The notes under the pieces: model-generated
Seen by the model: only the letters and a program-made list of their open reading frames with translations
The model's database searches: none
What the model was told of the DNA's origin: nothing
Part shown: piece by piece, positions 26,620 through 39,444 of the stretch
Layout: every line of letters begins with the position of its first letter
Numbering within the stretch: the stretch's first letter is position 1
NCBI GenBank assembly: GCA_902558835.1
Contig: CACEFK010000001.1
Location: forward strand, 114,945 to 178,944
Direction: 5' to 3'
DNA from: an uncultured Pelagibacteraceae bacterium
Lineage (GTDB): Bacteria > Pseudomonadota > Alphaproteobacteria > Pelagibacterales > Pelagibacteraceae
DNA length: 64,000 nt
Position numbers and translations under genes: made by a program

Positions 26620-27774
26620 ATGTCATCTGATTTAAAAGTTTTACAAGTAATACCTAAATTAGGTTATGGAGGAGCTGAAACAGGCTGTTATGATATAGCA
26701 CATTACTTACCAGAAAATAATTGTAAATCATTTATTGTAACTAGTGGTGGTGAATTACTTAAATTTGTAGATAGAAAAAAAGTTAAGGTATTTAGACTTC
26801 CTGTACAGAGTAAAAATCCTTTACTAATTTTAATTAATGCTTTTATCTTAATTGGAATAATTTTAGTTTTTAATATTTCTCTTGTTCACGCGAGAAGTAG
26901 AGCACCTGCATGGTCATGTTTGTTAGCAACAAAAATCACAGGACGAAAATTTGTAACTACATTTCATGGAACATACAATTTTAAGGGTAATATAAAAAAA
27001 ATTTATAATTCAGTAATGACTAGAGCAGATTTAATTATTGCGGGATCTAATTTTATTTTTTCTCATATTAAAAAAAATTATTCAAAATATCTAAATAAGA
27101 AAAAAAAATTAATGGTTATTTTTAGAGGAATAAACGTCGACTACTTTGATCCAACAACCAAAATTGAAATTGATGAGAAAAAATTATTAAAAAAATGGGA
27201 CATTGAAAAAGGTAAAAAAATTATACTTTTACCCGGTAGATTAACTTCATGGAAAGGACAGGAAGTATTTATTGAGGCAATTAACTTAGTGAATATAGAG
27301 CTGGGTTATGAAGCATTTTATGCCGTTATTTTAGGTAGTGATCAAGGTAGAGATTTATATAAGAAAAAATTAATAAGACTCTCAGAGCAATACAGATTGT
27401 CTAAACAAATAAGATTCATAGATCATTGTAAGGATATGGCTTTAGCTTATAAAGTTTCTGATATTATTGTTTCAGCCTCAACCGAACCAGAAGCTTTTGG
27501 AAGAGTTGCTGTCGAAGCACAATCAATGGAAAAACCAATTATAGCAAGTAATATTGGAGGTTCTAACGAAACGATAATTGATGAAAAAACTGGTTTTTTA
27601 TACGAAGCAGGAAATGCTAAATCATTAAGTAATAAAATTTTAAAAACTCTTAACATGGATGAAACTCTATTAAAATCAATTGGTTATGAGGGAAGAAAAA
27701 ACATAGTTCAAAAATTTAATGTTGAAAAAATGTGCTTTTCTACTTATTCAGAGTATAAGAGATTATTAAATTAA
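26620..27774 (+). CDS. GT4-family glycosyltransferase
   Basis: 384 residues, GT-B fold. The N-terminal glycine loop is VIPKLGYGGAETGCYDIA; the C-terminal nucleotide-sugar domain has LLPGRLTSWKGQEVFIEA and EPEAFGRVAVEAQSMEKPII, the E-x7-E signature. It probably adds a sugar to a lipid-linked or LPS glycan at the inner membrane face. The stop TAA is directly followed by the thrS ATG with no gap, so a surface-glycan gene leads the translation operon. Acceptor and sugar unknown. Confidence 0.88.
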   Translation: MSSDLKVLQVIPKLGYGGAETGCYDIAHYLPENNCKSFIVTSGGELLKFVDRKKVKVFRLPVQSKNPLLILINAFILIGIILVFNISLVHARSRAPAWSCLLATKITGRKFVTTFHGTYNFKGNIKKIYNSVMTRADLIIAGSNFIFSHIKKNYSKYLNKKKKLMVIFRGINVDYFDPTTKIEIDEKKLLKKWDIEKGKKIILLPGRLTSWKGQEVFIEAINLVNIELGYEAFYAVILGSDQGRDLYKKKLIRLSEQYRLSKQIRFIDHCKDMALAYKVSDIIVSASTEPEAFGRVAVEAQSMEKPIIASNIGGSNETIIDEKTGFLYEAGNAKSLSNKILKTLNMDETLLKSIGYEGRKNIVQKFNVEKMCFSTYSEYKRLLN

Positions 27775-29691
27775 ATGCCGATAATAACATTACCTGACGG
27801 AAACAATATTGACTTTCCTAATAAAGTTACTGGACTTGAAGTAGCTGAAAAAATTAGCAAATCATTAGCTAAACAAGCCATGGTTATAAGCGTCGATGGT
27901 GAACTTAAAGATCTTGATTTTTTAATTGAAAATGATTGTTCTGTAAAAATTTTTACCTCAAAAAATCCTGAGGGCTTAGAAACTATAAGGCATGACACAG
28001 CTCATATTTTAGCTATGGCTGTTCAAGAATTATTTCCTGGAACACAAGTTACAATTGGACCCGTGATTGAAAATGGATTTTATTATGACTTTGCTAGAAA
28101 AGAACCATTTACAGAGGATGATCTTGTTAAAATTGAAAATAAAATGAAAGAGATTGTCGATAGGAATGAAACAACAAAAAGAGAAGTTTGGGATAGAAAC
28201 AAAGCAATTAGCCATTTTAAAAAAAAAGGAGAAATTTATAAAGCCGAGTTAATTGAAGCGATACCTGAAAATGAAGATGTATCAATTTATTTTCACGGAG
28301 AATGGCATGATTTATGTAGAGGCCCACATTTATCCTCTACAGGTAAAATAGGGAAATATTTTAAACTTACAAAAGTATCAGGAGCATATTGGAGAGGAGA
28401 CTCTAATAATGAAATGTTGCAACGAATATATGGTACGAGTTGGGCAACTCAAAAAGATCTAGATGAATATTTGAAGAGAATAGAAGAAGCCGAAAAAAGA
28501 GATCACAGAAAATTAGGTAGAGAAATGGATTTATTTCATTTTAGAGAAGAAAGCCCTGGCTCAGTATTTTGGCATGAAAGAGGTTGGAGTTTATTTCAAA
28601 AGCTCATTAACTACATGAGAAGCAGACAAGATACAGCTGGTTATAAAGAGGTCAATACTCCAGAGGTACTAGATAGACAACTATGGGAAAAATCTGGGCA
28701 TTGGGAAAAATATGGAGAAAACATGTATACTTCTGAAACACCAGATGAGAAAGTTTTTGCAATTAAACCTATGAATTGCCCTGGTCATATCCAGGTATTT
28801 AATCAAGGCTTAAAAAGTTACAGAGATCTTCCGTTACGTTTTGCTGAATTTGGGAAAGTTCATCGTTATGAGCCATCAGGCGCTTTGCATGGGTTACTAA
28901 GAGTAAGAGCCTTTACTCAAGATGATGCTCATATTTTTTGCACTGAAGATCAAATTACTAGCGAATGTTTAATTGTCACAAATCTAATACTAGATATTTA
29001 TAAAGACCTTGGTTTTGAAAATGTGATTCTAAAATATGCAGATAGGCCAGAAGTAAGGGTTGGTGATGATTCAGTTTGGGATAAAGCAGAAGCCTCTTTG
29101 CTTGAAGCAGTTAAAGCTTCTAAATTAGAATATACTATTAATAAAGGTGAGGGAGCATTTTATGGTCCTAAAATTGAATTTGTTTTACGAGATGCTATTG
29201 GCAGAGATTGGCAATGTGGAACTTTACAAGTAGATTTAAATTTACCTGCAAGATTAGATGCTTCTTATGTTGATAAAGATGGTACTAAAAAAATTCCTGT
29301 TATGTTACATAGAGCACTATTTGGTTCTCTAGAAAGATTTATTGGAATTTTAATTGAAAATTATGCAGGTAAGTTTCCATTTTGGATATCTCCATTACAG
29401 ACTATGGTAATACCTATTTCAGAGGAATTTAATGACTATGCAGTCGATGTATCAAATAAAATTAAAAATTCAGGTATAAGTTCTGCAGTAGATTTAAAAA
29501 ATCATAATTTAAATTATAAAATTAGAGATCATTCTTTAGCAAAAATACCGCTTTTATTAATTTGTGGTAAAAAAGAAGTTGACTCCAATTCAGTAACGAT
29601 TAGAAGATTAGACTCTAATAAACAAGAAAATATGGGTATAGATCAATTCTTAAAAACATTCTCTGCTTTAAATAAAGCATCATCAAACTAA
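27775..29691 (+). CDS. thrS: Threonyl-tRNA synthetase
   Basis: 638 residues: TGS domain (about 1-62), editing domain with the HDTAHILA motif near residue 75, class II core with IKPMNCPGHIQVF and MLHRALFGSLERFIGIL (motif 3), and a C-terminal anticodon domain. It charges tRNA-Thr in the cytoplasm and edits misacylated serine. It starts with the base after the upstream stop and is followed by infC with no spacer, so expression is strongly coupled. Confidence 0.97.
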   Translation: MPIITLPDGNNIDFPNKVTGLEVAEKISKSLAKQAMVISVDGELKDLDFLIENDCSVKIFTSKNPEGLETIRHDTAHILAMAVQELFPGTQVTIGPVIENGFYYDFARKEPFTEDDLVKIENKMKEIVDRNETTKREVWDRNKAISHFKKKGEIYKAELIEAIPENEDVSIYFHGEWHDLCRGPHLSSTGKIGKYFKLTKVSGAYWRGDSNNEMLQRIYGTSWATQKDLDEYLKRIEEAEKRDHRKLGREMDLFHFREESPGSVFWHERGWSLFQKLINYMRSRQDTAGYKEVNTPEVLDRQLWEKSGHWEKYGENMYTSETPDEKVFAIKPMNCPGHIQVFNQGLKSYRDLPLRFAEFGKVHRYEPSGALHGLLRVRAFTQDDAHIFCTEDQITSECLIVTNLILDIYKDLGFENVILKYADRPEVRVGDDSVWDKAEASLLEAVKASKLEYTINKGEGAFYGPKIEFVLRDAIGRDWQCGTLQVDLNLPARLDASYVDKDGTKKIPVMLHRALFGSLERFIGILIENYAGKFPFWISPLQTMVIPISEEFNDYAVDVSNKIKNSGISSAVDLKNHNLNYKIRDHSLAKIPLLLICGKKEVDSNSVTIRRLDSNKQENMGIDQFLKTFSALNKASSN

Positions 29692-30237
29692 GTGGCAGAC
29701 TTCAAACAAAATTATTTTCAAAGAAGAACTAAGGACAGAGGTCCAAGATCAAATAATAGAATTTCTTCTCCTGATGTACAGGTAATAGGAAGTGATGGAG
29801 AAAATCTTGGAGTGATGAATACCAATGAAGCTATTTCCATGGCAAAAAATCAAGGTTTAGATTTAATTGAAATAGCACCTAACGCAAATCCCCCTGTATG
29901 TAAAATAATGGACATGGGCAAATATAAGTATGATGCTCAGAAAAAAGCTAATCTTGCAAAGAAAAAACAAAAAATTGTTTCTTTAAAAGAAATTAAAATG
30001 AGACCTGTTACTGAAACTCATGATTATGAGTTTAAAGTCAAAAATGCTAAAAAATTTATAGCTAAAGGAGATAAGGTCAAATTTACTATAAGATTTAAAG
30101 GTAGAGAGCTTCAGCATTCCCATCTAGGAAATGAACTAATGAGTAAAATTAAAGAAGATATGAAGGATATTGGCAAGGTAGAATTGCATCCCAAGTTTGA
30201 TGGGAAGCAAATGATCATGGTAATTCAGCCTTTATAA
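29692..30237 (+). CDS. infC: Translation initiation factor IF-3
   Basis: 181 residues with both IF-3 domains: N-terminal GVMNTNEAISMAKNQGLDLIEI and NPPVCKIMDMGKYKYD, C-terminal KFTIRFKGRELQH. The start is GTG immediately after the thrS stop codon (TAAGTG), with no gap. A non-ATG start fits the known family habit of IF-3 autoregulation through rare start codons (AUU in enterics), though GTG is a mild form. It leads into rpmI-rplT as in most bacteria. Confidence 0.96.
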   Translation: MADFKQNYFQRRTKDRGPRSNNRISSPDVQVIGSDGENLGVMNTNEAISMAKNQGLDLIEIAPNANPPVCKIMDMGKYKYDAQKKANLAKKKQKIVSLKEIKMRPVTETHDYEFKVKNAKKFIAKGDKVKFTIRFKGRELQHSHLGNELMSKIKEDMKDIGKVELHPKFDGKQMIMVIQPL

Positions 30238-30290
30238 GCTTTAATAGAGGTTGTAAAATTATATCTTTCTTTGTATAAGTCCGCAGAATT

Positions 30291-30497
30291 ATGCCAAAAC
30301 TAAAAACAAAAAGCTCAGCAAAAAAAAGATTTAAGATATCCGCTAAGGGTAAAGTTATTTCTGCTCAAGCAGGTAAAAGACATGGCATGATCAAAAGAAC
30401 GAATTCACAAATAAGAAAACTTAGAGGCACTACAACATTGTCTAAACAAGATGGAAAAATTGTTAAGTCATACATGCCTTACAGTTTAAGAGGTTAA
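30291..30497 (+). CDS. rpmI: 50S ribosomal protein L35
   Basis: 68 residues, [20 protein letters not shown], the standard bL35 N-terminus, with the SLRG-type C-terminus. A 53-bp leader separates it from infC; this is where the L20 autoregulatory site is found in other bacteria, but I see no clear hairpin. rplT follows after 2 bp. Confidence 0.97.
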   Translation: MPKLKTKSSAKKRFKISAKGKVISAQAGKRHGMIKRTNSQIRKLRGTTTLSKQDGKIVKSYMPYSLRG

Positions 30498-30499
30498 TA

Positions 30500-30856
30500 A
30501 TGGCAAGAGTTAAAAGAGGTGTAACTAGTAAAGCTAAACATAAAAAAGTTTTAAAAGCTGTAAAGGGTCAATGGGGCAGAAGAAAAAATACCATTAGAGT
30601 TGCTAAGCAAGCTATGGAAAAATCCATGCAATACGCTTACAGAGACAGAAGAAATAAAAAAAGAGATTTTAAATCATTGTGGATACAGAGAATCAATGCT
30701 GGAGTAAGAGCTGAAGGCTTAACTTATTCAAAATTTATCAATGGATTAAATAAATGTGGTATTGCAATAGATAGAAAAATTCTTGCTGAAATTGCTTACG
30801 ATAGCCCAGAAGCATTCAAAACAATTGTACAAAAAGCTCAATCAGCTTTAAATTAA
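30500..30856 (+). CDS. rplT: 50S ribosomal protein L20
   Basis: 118 residues, [20 protein letters not shown], with the conserved [17 protein letters not shown] and the [20 protein letters not shown] segment. Binds 23S rRNA early in assembly and in many bacteria represses its own operon. Full length; 2 bp after rpmI. Confidence 0.98.
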   Translation: MARVKRGVTSKAKHKKVLKAVKGQWGRRKNTIRVAKQAMEKSMQYAYRDRRNKKRDFKSLWIQRINAGVRAEGLTYSKFINGLNKCGIAIDRKILAEIAYDSPEAFKTIVQKAQSALN

Positions 30857-30899
30857 TCTTCGCTATTGTTTTTATTTCTTAAGGAAATAATCTACTAAT

Positions 30900-31967
30900 A
30901 TGTCAGAGATAAAAAATATTAGAGATCAGTTTATATCAAAACTAGAAAATGATTTAAGCATTGATCAAATAAACGAAATCAAAACCGATCTCTTTGGTAA
31001 AAATGGTTTAATTTCATCAAAATTTAAAACAATAGGGTCAATTCCAGAGACTGATAGAAAAAAATTTGCATCAGATTTAAATCAAGTTAAAGATGAACTT
31101 CAGAATTTGATAACTTCTAAAATTAACGAGATAGAAGGAAAAAAGATAAACGAAAAATTAGAAAAGGAAAAAGTTGATATAACTTTACCTGAAAGACCAT
31201 TCGTTAGAGGAAAAGTTCATCCGGTATCACAAACTATTGATGAAATTTCATCTATTTTCTCTGAAATAGGATTTAGTGTTGAGGAAGGCCCTGATGTTGA
31301 AAATGAATATAACAACTTTACTGCTTTAAACACACCGGACAATCATCCAGCAAGAGATATGCATGATACATTTTACTTAGATGAAAACAAAGAAGTTTTG
31401 TTACGAACTCATACTTCACCAGTTCAAATTAGAACTATGCTAAAAGATAAACCTCCATTTAAGATCATTGCTCCTGGGAGAACTTATAGATCTGATAGTG
31501 ATCAAACACACGCACCAATGTTTCATCAAGTAGAAGGTTTGCATATTGATACAAATATTAATATGGGGCATTTAAAAGGATGCTTGAATTATTTTATTAA
31601 AGAATTTTTTGAAGTCGAAAAAATTAAAATGAGATTTAGACCTAGTCATTTTCCATTTACAGAACCATCTGCAGAAGTTGATATTGGTTATGAAATAAAA
31701 GATGGCAAAATAATTATCGGAGAAGGAGATAAGTGGCTTGAAATTTTAGGCTGTGGCATGGTGCATCCTAATGTTTTAAGAAATGTAAAAGTAGATCCTT
31801 CTAAATATCAAGGATATGCCTTTGGCATAGGTATTGACCGATTAGCAATGCTTAAATATGGCATTAATGATTTAAGAGCGTTTTTTGATTGTGATTACAG
31901 ATGGCTAAATCATTTTGGTTTTGATCCGCTTGATGTCCCTTCAAATTACAGAGGTTTAAGCAGATGA
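30900..31967 (+). CDS. pheS: Phenylalanyl-tRNA synthetase alpha subunit
   Basis: 355 residues: N-terminal coiled coil (about 1-90), then the class II core with [32 protein letters not shown] (motif 2 region) and the motif 3 [25 protein letters not shown] upstream of the ATG is a good Shine-Dalgarno. It overlaps pheT by 4 bp (ATGA). tRNA-Phe itself is encoded 30 kb away in this window and has an unusual elbow (see findings). Confidence 0.97.
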   Translation: MSEIKNIRDQFISKLENDLSIDQINEIKTDLFGKNGLISSKFKTIGSIPETDRKKFASDLNQVKDELQNLITSKINEIEGKKINEKLEKEKVDITLPERPFVRGKVHPVSQTIDEISSIFSEIGFSVEEGPDVENEYNNFTALNTPDNHPARDMHDTFYLDENKEVLLRTHTSPVQIRTMLKDKPPFKIIAPGRTYRSDSDQTHAPMFHQVEGLHIDTNINMGHLKGCLNYFIKEFFEVEKIKMRFRPSHFPFTEPSAEVDIGYEIKDGKIIIGEGDKWLEILGCGMVHPNVLRNVKVDPSKYQGYAFGIGIDRLAMLKYGINDLRAFFDCDYRWLNHFGFDPLDVPSNYRGLSR

Positions 31968-34372
31968 AGATTACATATGATTGGTTAAAAGATCATTTAA
32001 AAATAAGTGCTAAAGAAGATAAACTTCTTGAGAAACTAACTGACATAGGTCTTGAAGTTGAGAGTATAGAAAATTTATCTGAGGGATTAGACTTATTTAG
32101 AGTAGCAAAAATCATTAAAACAGAAAAACACCCAAACGCAGACAGGCTTAAAGTTTGCGATGTTGATGTTGGTAATAATGAAATCAAAAAAGTTGTTTGT
32201 GGGGCTGCAAATGCAAGAGAGGGTCTTCTTACTGTGTATGCTCCACCAGGTGCAATAATCCCAAAAAACAAAACTAAACTTGTTGTTGCTAAAATACGAG
32301 ATGTTACATCTTATGGAATGCTTTGTTCTGAATCTGAATTGAATTTATCAGATGAAAGTGATGGAATTACTGAATTATCATCTTCGAAATATGCAAAAAA
32401 TATTGGAAAAAGTTATTTTTCTAAACCAAGTTCTAATCTTATCGATTTATCAATTACACCAAATAGACCAGACTGTCTTGGTATTCGGGGTATAGCAAGA
32501 GATCTATCAGCCGCAGGTTTTGGAAATTTAAAAACAGAAAAAGATAAAAAAATTAAATCTAATAAAAAACAGACCTTAAAAGTAAAAATAACAAAAGAAA
32601 AAAATCAAGGCTGTTTGTCTTTTGGCAGCTGCTTGATAACAAACGTCAAAAATACAGAAAGTCCTAAATGGCTGAAAGATAAATTAATTTCTATAGGCCA
32701 AAAACCAATATCTGCAATTGTAGATATTACAAATTATGTCATGATTGATATTAATCGTCCTTTGCACGCATATGATGCTGATAAAATTGATGAGGGAATA
32801 ATTGTTAGAAATTCAAAATCAGGAGAAGAATTTACTGCTCTAGATAACAAAAATTATAAACTAGATGATGGAATGTGTGTAATAAGTGATAACAAAGGTG
32901 TCTTAGGCCTAGGAGGAATTATTGGAGGAACAAGATCTGGTACAGAGTTAGATACAAAAAATGTTCTATTAGAATCTGCTTATTTTGACCCAAGATCAAT
33001 TAGAAAAACTGCTAAAAAATTGAATATCGATACAGATGCTAAATTTAGATTTGAAAGAGGTATTGATCAGTTATCTATTGAAGTTGGATTAAATAAAGCA
33101 GCTTTTTTAATTAAGGAAATTTGTGGTGGTGAAATTAGTAAAATAGATAATCAAAAAATTGAATCTTATAAAAACAAAGTCATAAAATTTGAACCTAAAA
33201 TGTTTGAAAAAATTACTGGTTTTAAAATTTCAACTAAGGAAATGATTAACATCTTAGAAAAACTTGGTTTTAAATTAAAAAAAGAAAAAAAATTCTTTAA
33301 ATTATCAGTTCCATCTTGGAGACCAGATATCGTTCAAGAAATTGATATAGTTGAGGAACTTGTAAGAATTAGTGGCTATGAAAAAATAAAAATAGAAAAT
33401 CCTATTAAAGAAAGATCAAAAAATACTTTAAATCCAACTCAAAAGTTATTTCATTTTCTTCAAAGAGCAGTAGCATCTAAAGGGTATTTGGAGGCAATTA
33501 CATGGTCTTTTACAGACTCTAAATATAATGACCATTTTAAAGAAGCCAGTAAAGAAATAAAAATTGTAAATCCAATTAGCTCTGAGTTGGGAGTTTTAAG
33601 AAATTCTATTTTTTCAAATTTAGTAATGTACATGAGCAAAAACTTGGATAGAGGAATTAAAGATTTATCAATATTTGAAATAGGACCAATATTTTATGGT
33701 CCACAACCTGGAGAACAGAATACAGTTGTTTGTGGTTTGTCAGCTGGAAAAAAGTCTAGACTTTCATGGATTGAAAAAGAGAGAAATACAGATGTTTTTG
33801 ATGTTAAAAGAGATGTTATACAAACTTTAGTAGAAGCTGGTTATGAATCAGAAAAATTTTATATTGATGATGAAAGCCCCAATTATTATCATCCTGGAAA
33901 ATCAGGTAGAATATTTTTAAATAAAGGAAAAGAAAAAGTAGTTGCTTATTTTGGTGAAATTCATCCAAACATTATCAAAACACTAGATATTAAAACAGAG
34001 TCTTTAGTAGGATTCGAAATATTTCTAGATAATTTAAAACTGCCAAAAAAACCTTTAAAAGATCAAAAAACAAAATATTCAGTATCCGATTTCCAAAAAT
34101 CTGAAAGAGATTTTGCATTTATTGTTGATAAAAAAATAAGTGTGCAAGATATAGTAAGTGTCATATCAAATATTAATAAAAATTTAATTTCAAACATTAA
34201 AGTATTTGACGTTTACGAAGGAGACAATATTCCTGAAAATCAAAAATCAGTTGCTATAAGCGTTACTATTCAATCATTGGAAAAAACATTAACGGATAAT
34301 GATTTAGAAAAAACTAATAATTTGATAATAGAAACAGTTGAAAATAAAACTGGTGCTAAAATTCGTTCCTAA
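31964..34372 (+). CDS. pheT: Phenylalanyl-tRNA synthetase beta subunit
   Basis: 802 residues. An N-terminal OB-fold tRNA-binding domain (about 40-150, [19 protein letters not shown]), B3/B4 editing domain, B5 domain, inactive synthetase core ([20 protein letters not shown]) and a C-terminal FDX-ACB domain ([17 protein letters not shown] onward). Full length for the family. It forms the alpha2-beta2 enzyme with pheS and edits Tyr-tRNA-Phe. Confidence 0.97.
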   Translation: MKITYDWLKDHLKISAKEDKLLEKLTDIGLEVESIENLSEGLDLFRVAKIIKTEKHPNADRLKVCDVDVGNNEIKKVVCGAANAREGLLTVYAPPGAIIPKNKTKLVVAKIRDVTSYGMLCSESELNLSDESDGITELSSSKYAKNIGKSYFSKPSSNLIDLSITPNRPDCLGIRGIARDLSAAGFGNLKTEKDKKIKSNKKQTLKVKITKEKNQGCLSFGSCLITNVKNTESPKWLKDKLISIGQKPISAIVDITNYVMIDINRPLHAYDADKIDEGIIVRNSKSGEEFTALDNKNYKLDDGMCVISDNKGVLGLGGIIGGTRSGTELDTKNVLLESAYFDPRSIRKTAKKLNIDTDAKFRFERGIDQLSIEVGLNKAAFLIKEICGGEISKIDNQKIESYKNKVIKFEPKMFEKITGFKISTKEMINILEKLGFKLKKEKKFFKLSVPSWRPDIVQEIDIVEELVRISGYEKIKIENPIKERSKNTLNPTQKLFHFLQRAVASKGYLEAITWSFTDSKYNDHFKEASKEIKIVNPISSELGVLRNSIFSNLVMYMSKNLDRGIKDLSIFEIGPIFYGPQPGEQNTVVCGLSAGKKSRLSWIEKERNTDVFDVKRDVIQTLVEAGYESEKFYIDDESPNYYHPGKSGRIFLNKGKEKVVAYFGEIHPNIIKTLDIKTESLVGFEIFLDNLKLPKKPLKDQKTKYSVSDFQKSERDFAFIVDKKISVQDIVSVISNINKNLISNIKVFDVYEGDNIPENQKSVAISVTIQSLEKTLTDNDLEKTNNLIIETVENKTGAKIRS

Positions 34373-34380
34373 AATAATTA

Positions 34381-36189
34381 ATGAGTTCAATTGATAATAT
34401 AAGAAATTTTGCAATAATTGCGCATATTGATCATGGAAAATCAACTATTGCTGATAGGATTATTCATAGTTGTGGTGGATTAACTGAAAGAGAAATGAAA
34501 GCTCAAGTTTTAGACTCTATGGATATTGAGCGTGAAAGAGGAATTACAATTAAAGCACAAACTGTAAAATTAAATTATAAAGCTAAAAATGGAAAGGATT
34601 ACATTTTAAATATTATTGATACCCCAGGTCATGTTGATTTCAGTTATGAAGTTAGTAGATCTTTATATGCATGTGAAGGTTCAATTTTGATTGTAGATAG
34701 TACACAAGGGGTAGAGGCTCAAACTTTAGCAAATGTTTACCAAGCTTTAGATACTAATCATGAAATAGTACCAGTTTTAAACAAGGTTGATTTGCCTGCA
34801 TCGGATTTAGATAGAACAAAAAAACAAATTGAGGAAGTTATAGGAATTGATACCGAAAATGCAATTCCATGTTCAGGTAAAACTGGAGAAGGTATAGAAG
34901 ATATTTTAGAACAAATAATCACAACATTGCCCGCTCCAAAAGGAGAAAGTTCAGCAAATTTAAAATGTTTATTGGTTGATAGTTGGTATGACACATATCT
35001 GGGTGTAGTTATTTTAGTAAGAGTGATAGATGGCAAACTTTCAAAACACATGAAAATAAAAATGATGTCTACTAATCAAGAGTATATTGTTGAAAAAGTT
35101 GGGGTTTTTACTCCAAAACCAGTAGATATTAATGAATTAAAAACTGGTGAAATTGGATTTATTACAACAGGAATTAAAGTTCTATCTGAAACAAAAGTAG
35201 GAGATACAATTTGTGATGCTTCAAAACCTTTAACAGAAGCACTACCTGGATTTAAACCAAGCAAACCAGTAGTTTTCTGTGGATTGTTTCCTGTAGATAG
35301 CTCAGAGTTCCAAAAATTAAAAGATGGTTTAGCTAAATTACAATTAAATGATGCTAGTTTTTCTTTTGAACCAGAGTCATCTTCAGCTTTAGGTTTGGGA
35401 TTTAGATGCGGATTCCTTGGTTTACTCCACTTAGAAATTGTTACAGAAAGATTAGAAAGAGAATTTGATGTAAACTTATTAACCACAACACCAGGTGTAG
35501 TTTATAAAGTTCACCTAAATAACGGAAATACATTAGATCTACAAAACCCGTCAAGTTTACCTGATCCAACTTTAATTAAATTTATTGAAGAGCCTTGGAT
35601 TAAGGCAACAATCATTTCACCTGATCAATACTTAGGTTCAATAATAAAAATGTGCCAAGATAAAAGAGGTATACAAACAAATTTAAGTTACTCAGGAAAT
35701 AGAGCTGTAGTAAATTATGAACTACCATTAAATGAAGTAGTTTTTGATTTTAATGATAGATTGAAATCAATGACAAGTGGTTATGCAAGTTTTGACTATG
35801 AAATAATAGAGCATAGAGAGGGAGATTTAGTTAAATTGGGAATACTAGTTAATGGTGAGCCCGTTGATGCTTTGGCAATGATGATTCATAAAAATTTTGC
35901 CCAAAAAACAGGAAGAGAGGTGTGTGAAAAATTGAAGGACTTAATACCAAGGCATAACTTTATGATACCAGTTCAAGCTGCAATTGGAGGTAAAATTATA
36001 GCCAGGGAAACAATTAAAGGATTTAAAAAAGATGTTTTAACGAAAATTCATGGTGGTGGCGCAACAGATAGAAAAAGGAAACTTTTAGAAAAACAGAAAA
36101 AAGGTAAAGCTAAATCTAAACAATTTGGGAGAGTAGAAATTCCTCAAGAAGCTTTTATAGGAGTACTGAAAATAAATAAAGATACTTGA
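34381..36189 (+). CDS. lepA: Elongation factor 4 (LepA)
   Basis: 602 residues. G-domain motifs [19 protein letters not shown] (G1), DTPGHVDF (G3) and NKVDLP (G4) are intact, and the LepA-specific C-terminal domain ends with [19 protein letters not shown]. It is a ribosome-dependent GTPase acting at the membrane/ribosome. It follows pheT by 8 bp and its TGA overlaps the next ATG. Confidence 0.97.
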   Translation: MSSIDNIRNFAIIAHIDHGKSTIADRIIHSCGGLTEREMKAQVLDSMDIERERGITIKAQTVKLNYKAKNGKDYILNIIDTPGHVDFSYEVSRSLYACEGSILIVDSTQGVEAQTLANVYQALDTNHEIVPVLNKVDLPASDLDRTKKQIEEVIGIDTENAIPCSGKTGEGIEDILEQIITTLPAPKGESSANLKCLLVDSWYDTYLGVVILVRVIDGKLSKHMKIKMMSTNQEYIVEKVGVFTPKPVDINELKTGEIGFITTGIKVLSETKVGDTICDASKPLTEALPGFKPSKPVVFCGLFPVDSSEFQKLKDGLAKLQLNDASFSFEPESSSALGLGFRCGFLGLLHLEIVTERLEREFDVNLLTTTPGVVYKVHLNNGNTLDLQNPSSLPDPTLIKFIEEPWIKATIISPDQYLGSIIKMCQDKRGIQTNLSYSGNRAVVNYELPLNEVVFDFNDRLKSMTSGYASFDYEIIEHREGDLVKLGILVNGEPVDALAMMIHKNFAQKTGREVCEKLKDLIPRHNFMIPVQAAIGGKIIARETIKGFKKDVLTKIHGGGATDRKRKLLEKQKKGKAKSKQFGRVEIPQEAFIGVLKINKDT

Positions 36190-37148
36190 TGAATTCTATT
36201 TTAATTGATTATCTAACTCCTAGTGGGCATGTGCCTATAATTAACTTTTATATTAAACATTTAAATAAAAATTTTAAATTCATTTTCTTAAATAGAAAGA
36301 TAAAAGAAAAAATTAACAAGGTAAAAAAAATTAAGTATTTTAATTTTAAAAATAATTTATTTTTAAAAACATACCAATTAGCTAAATTATTTCAAGATTT
36401 CAAAAAACAAAAAATTAAAAATATAGTTTTATTATCTTATGAACCACATATTTTACTCCTGTTGGGTTTATTTATAGATTTGGATTATTTTAAAATATTT
36501 GTATTTGAACATGATACTTTAAATCCTAAAAAAAAGTTTAAATTTTTTATAATAAATTTTTTAAATAAAAATATTAGTCATCTAGTTTATAATTTAAATT
36601 CAAAAAAGTTATTAATAGATCGATTTAAAAGAAAAGCTATTTTTACAAATCATCCTATAATGAAAATAATCAATAATGAAAGCAGTATGCAAAATAAAAA
36701 AATAGCTCTTATCCCAACAAGGCATCATTTCAATAAAAATAATATCAAAAATTTTGTAAAAAAGAATACAGAACTTAAATTCAATATTTTGAGTAAAAAG
36801 TCGAACATTGAAAAAGGATTATTTAACAATTTTAAAAATGTTAAACTATTTGAATTTATTGATGAAAAAGATATTAAAAACATATCATTTATATACCTAC
36901 CGATAGATGAAGAAGTTTATAAATATAGAGTATCTGCTTGGCTTTATAAAGGGATTGCTTATAACAAAAAAATATTTATGGAAAATAATAGTTTATATAA
37001 ATTTGAAAAAAAAAGGTTCCCAAATAATGTTTTTTTAAATTCAAAAAAAAACTTAACTACAAAATATTTAGTTGTTAAAAAGAAAGTTAATATATTTAAA
37101 TATAATTTACTTTTGATAAATGATTTAAAAAAATCAATTTTAAATTAA
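36189..37148 (+). CDS. Unknown protein, possibly glycosyltransferase-like (319 aa)
   Basis: The start chosen is ATG 36189, overlapping the lepA TGA (TGATG); a TTG one codon earlier is less likely. The protein starts [20 protein letters not shown] and is extremely rich in Lys, Asn, Ile and Phe, more so than its neighbours. The pattern of a short strand followed by a glycine/histidine loop, FVFEHDTLNPKKKFKFF in the middle and repeated alternating strands and helices hints at a GT-B-like or sugar-related fold, but no signature motif is clear. No signal peptide. It lies at the 3' end of the translation operon, a common place for variable cargo. No function assigned. Confidence 0.6.
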   Translation: MNSILIDYLTPSGHVPIINFYIKHLNKNFKFIFLNRKIKEKINKVKKIKYFNFKNNLFLKTYQLAKLFQDFKKQKIKNIVLLSYEPHILLLLGLFIDLDYFKIFVFEHDTLNPKKKFKFFIINFLNKNISHLVYNLNSKKLLIDRFKRKAIFTNHPIMKIINNESSMQNKKIALIPTRHHFNKNNIKNFVKKNTELKFNILSKKSNIEKGLFNNFKNVKLFEFIDEKDIKNISFIYLPIDEEVYKYRVSAWLYKGIAYNKKIFMENNSLYKFEKKRFPNNVFLNSKKNLTTKYLVVKKKVNIFKYNLLLINDLKKSILN

Positions 37149-37174
37149 ATATAAATTGATAAAAATTATAATAT

Positions 37175-37264
37175 GGAGAGGTGGCCGAGTGGTTGAAGGC
37201 GCACGCTTGGAAAGCGTGTAAAGAAGCAATTCTTTCATGGGTTCGAATCCCATTCTCTCCGCCA
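37175..37264 (+). tRNA. tRNA-Ser(GGA)
   Basis: A 90-nt class II tRNA. The acceptor stem GGAGAGG ends in CTCTCC, followed by G and encoded CCA. The anticodon stem CACGC/GCGTG encloses TTGGAAA, giving GGA. The long variable arm and canonical T-loop (TTCGAAT) are clear. Confidence 0.95.
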
Positions 37265-37349
37265 TTAAATAAGCCTTATTTTTAAAGGGTTATTTGAGCA
37301 TTTTAAGGTTTTTTTATTAAGATAAATCAGCAATTTTTATAAAAAATGT

Positions 37350-37355
37350 TATAAT
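37350..37355 (+). promoter_or_regulatory. -10 element TATAAT upstream of gyrB
   Basis: A perfect TATAAT lies 23 nt before the gyrB ATG, downstream of tRNA-Ser. An imperfect AATAAGCC/GGGTTATT hairpin around 37268-37292 may end the tRNA transcript. The -35 is weak. Confidence 0.4.
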
Positions 37356-37375
37356 TTTCTTTTTCCAAAATTTAA

Positions 37376-39442
<2,067 letters not shown>

Positions 39443-39444
39443 AA

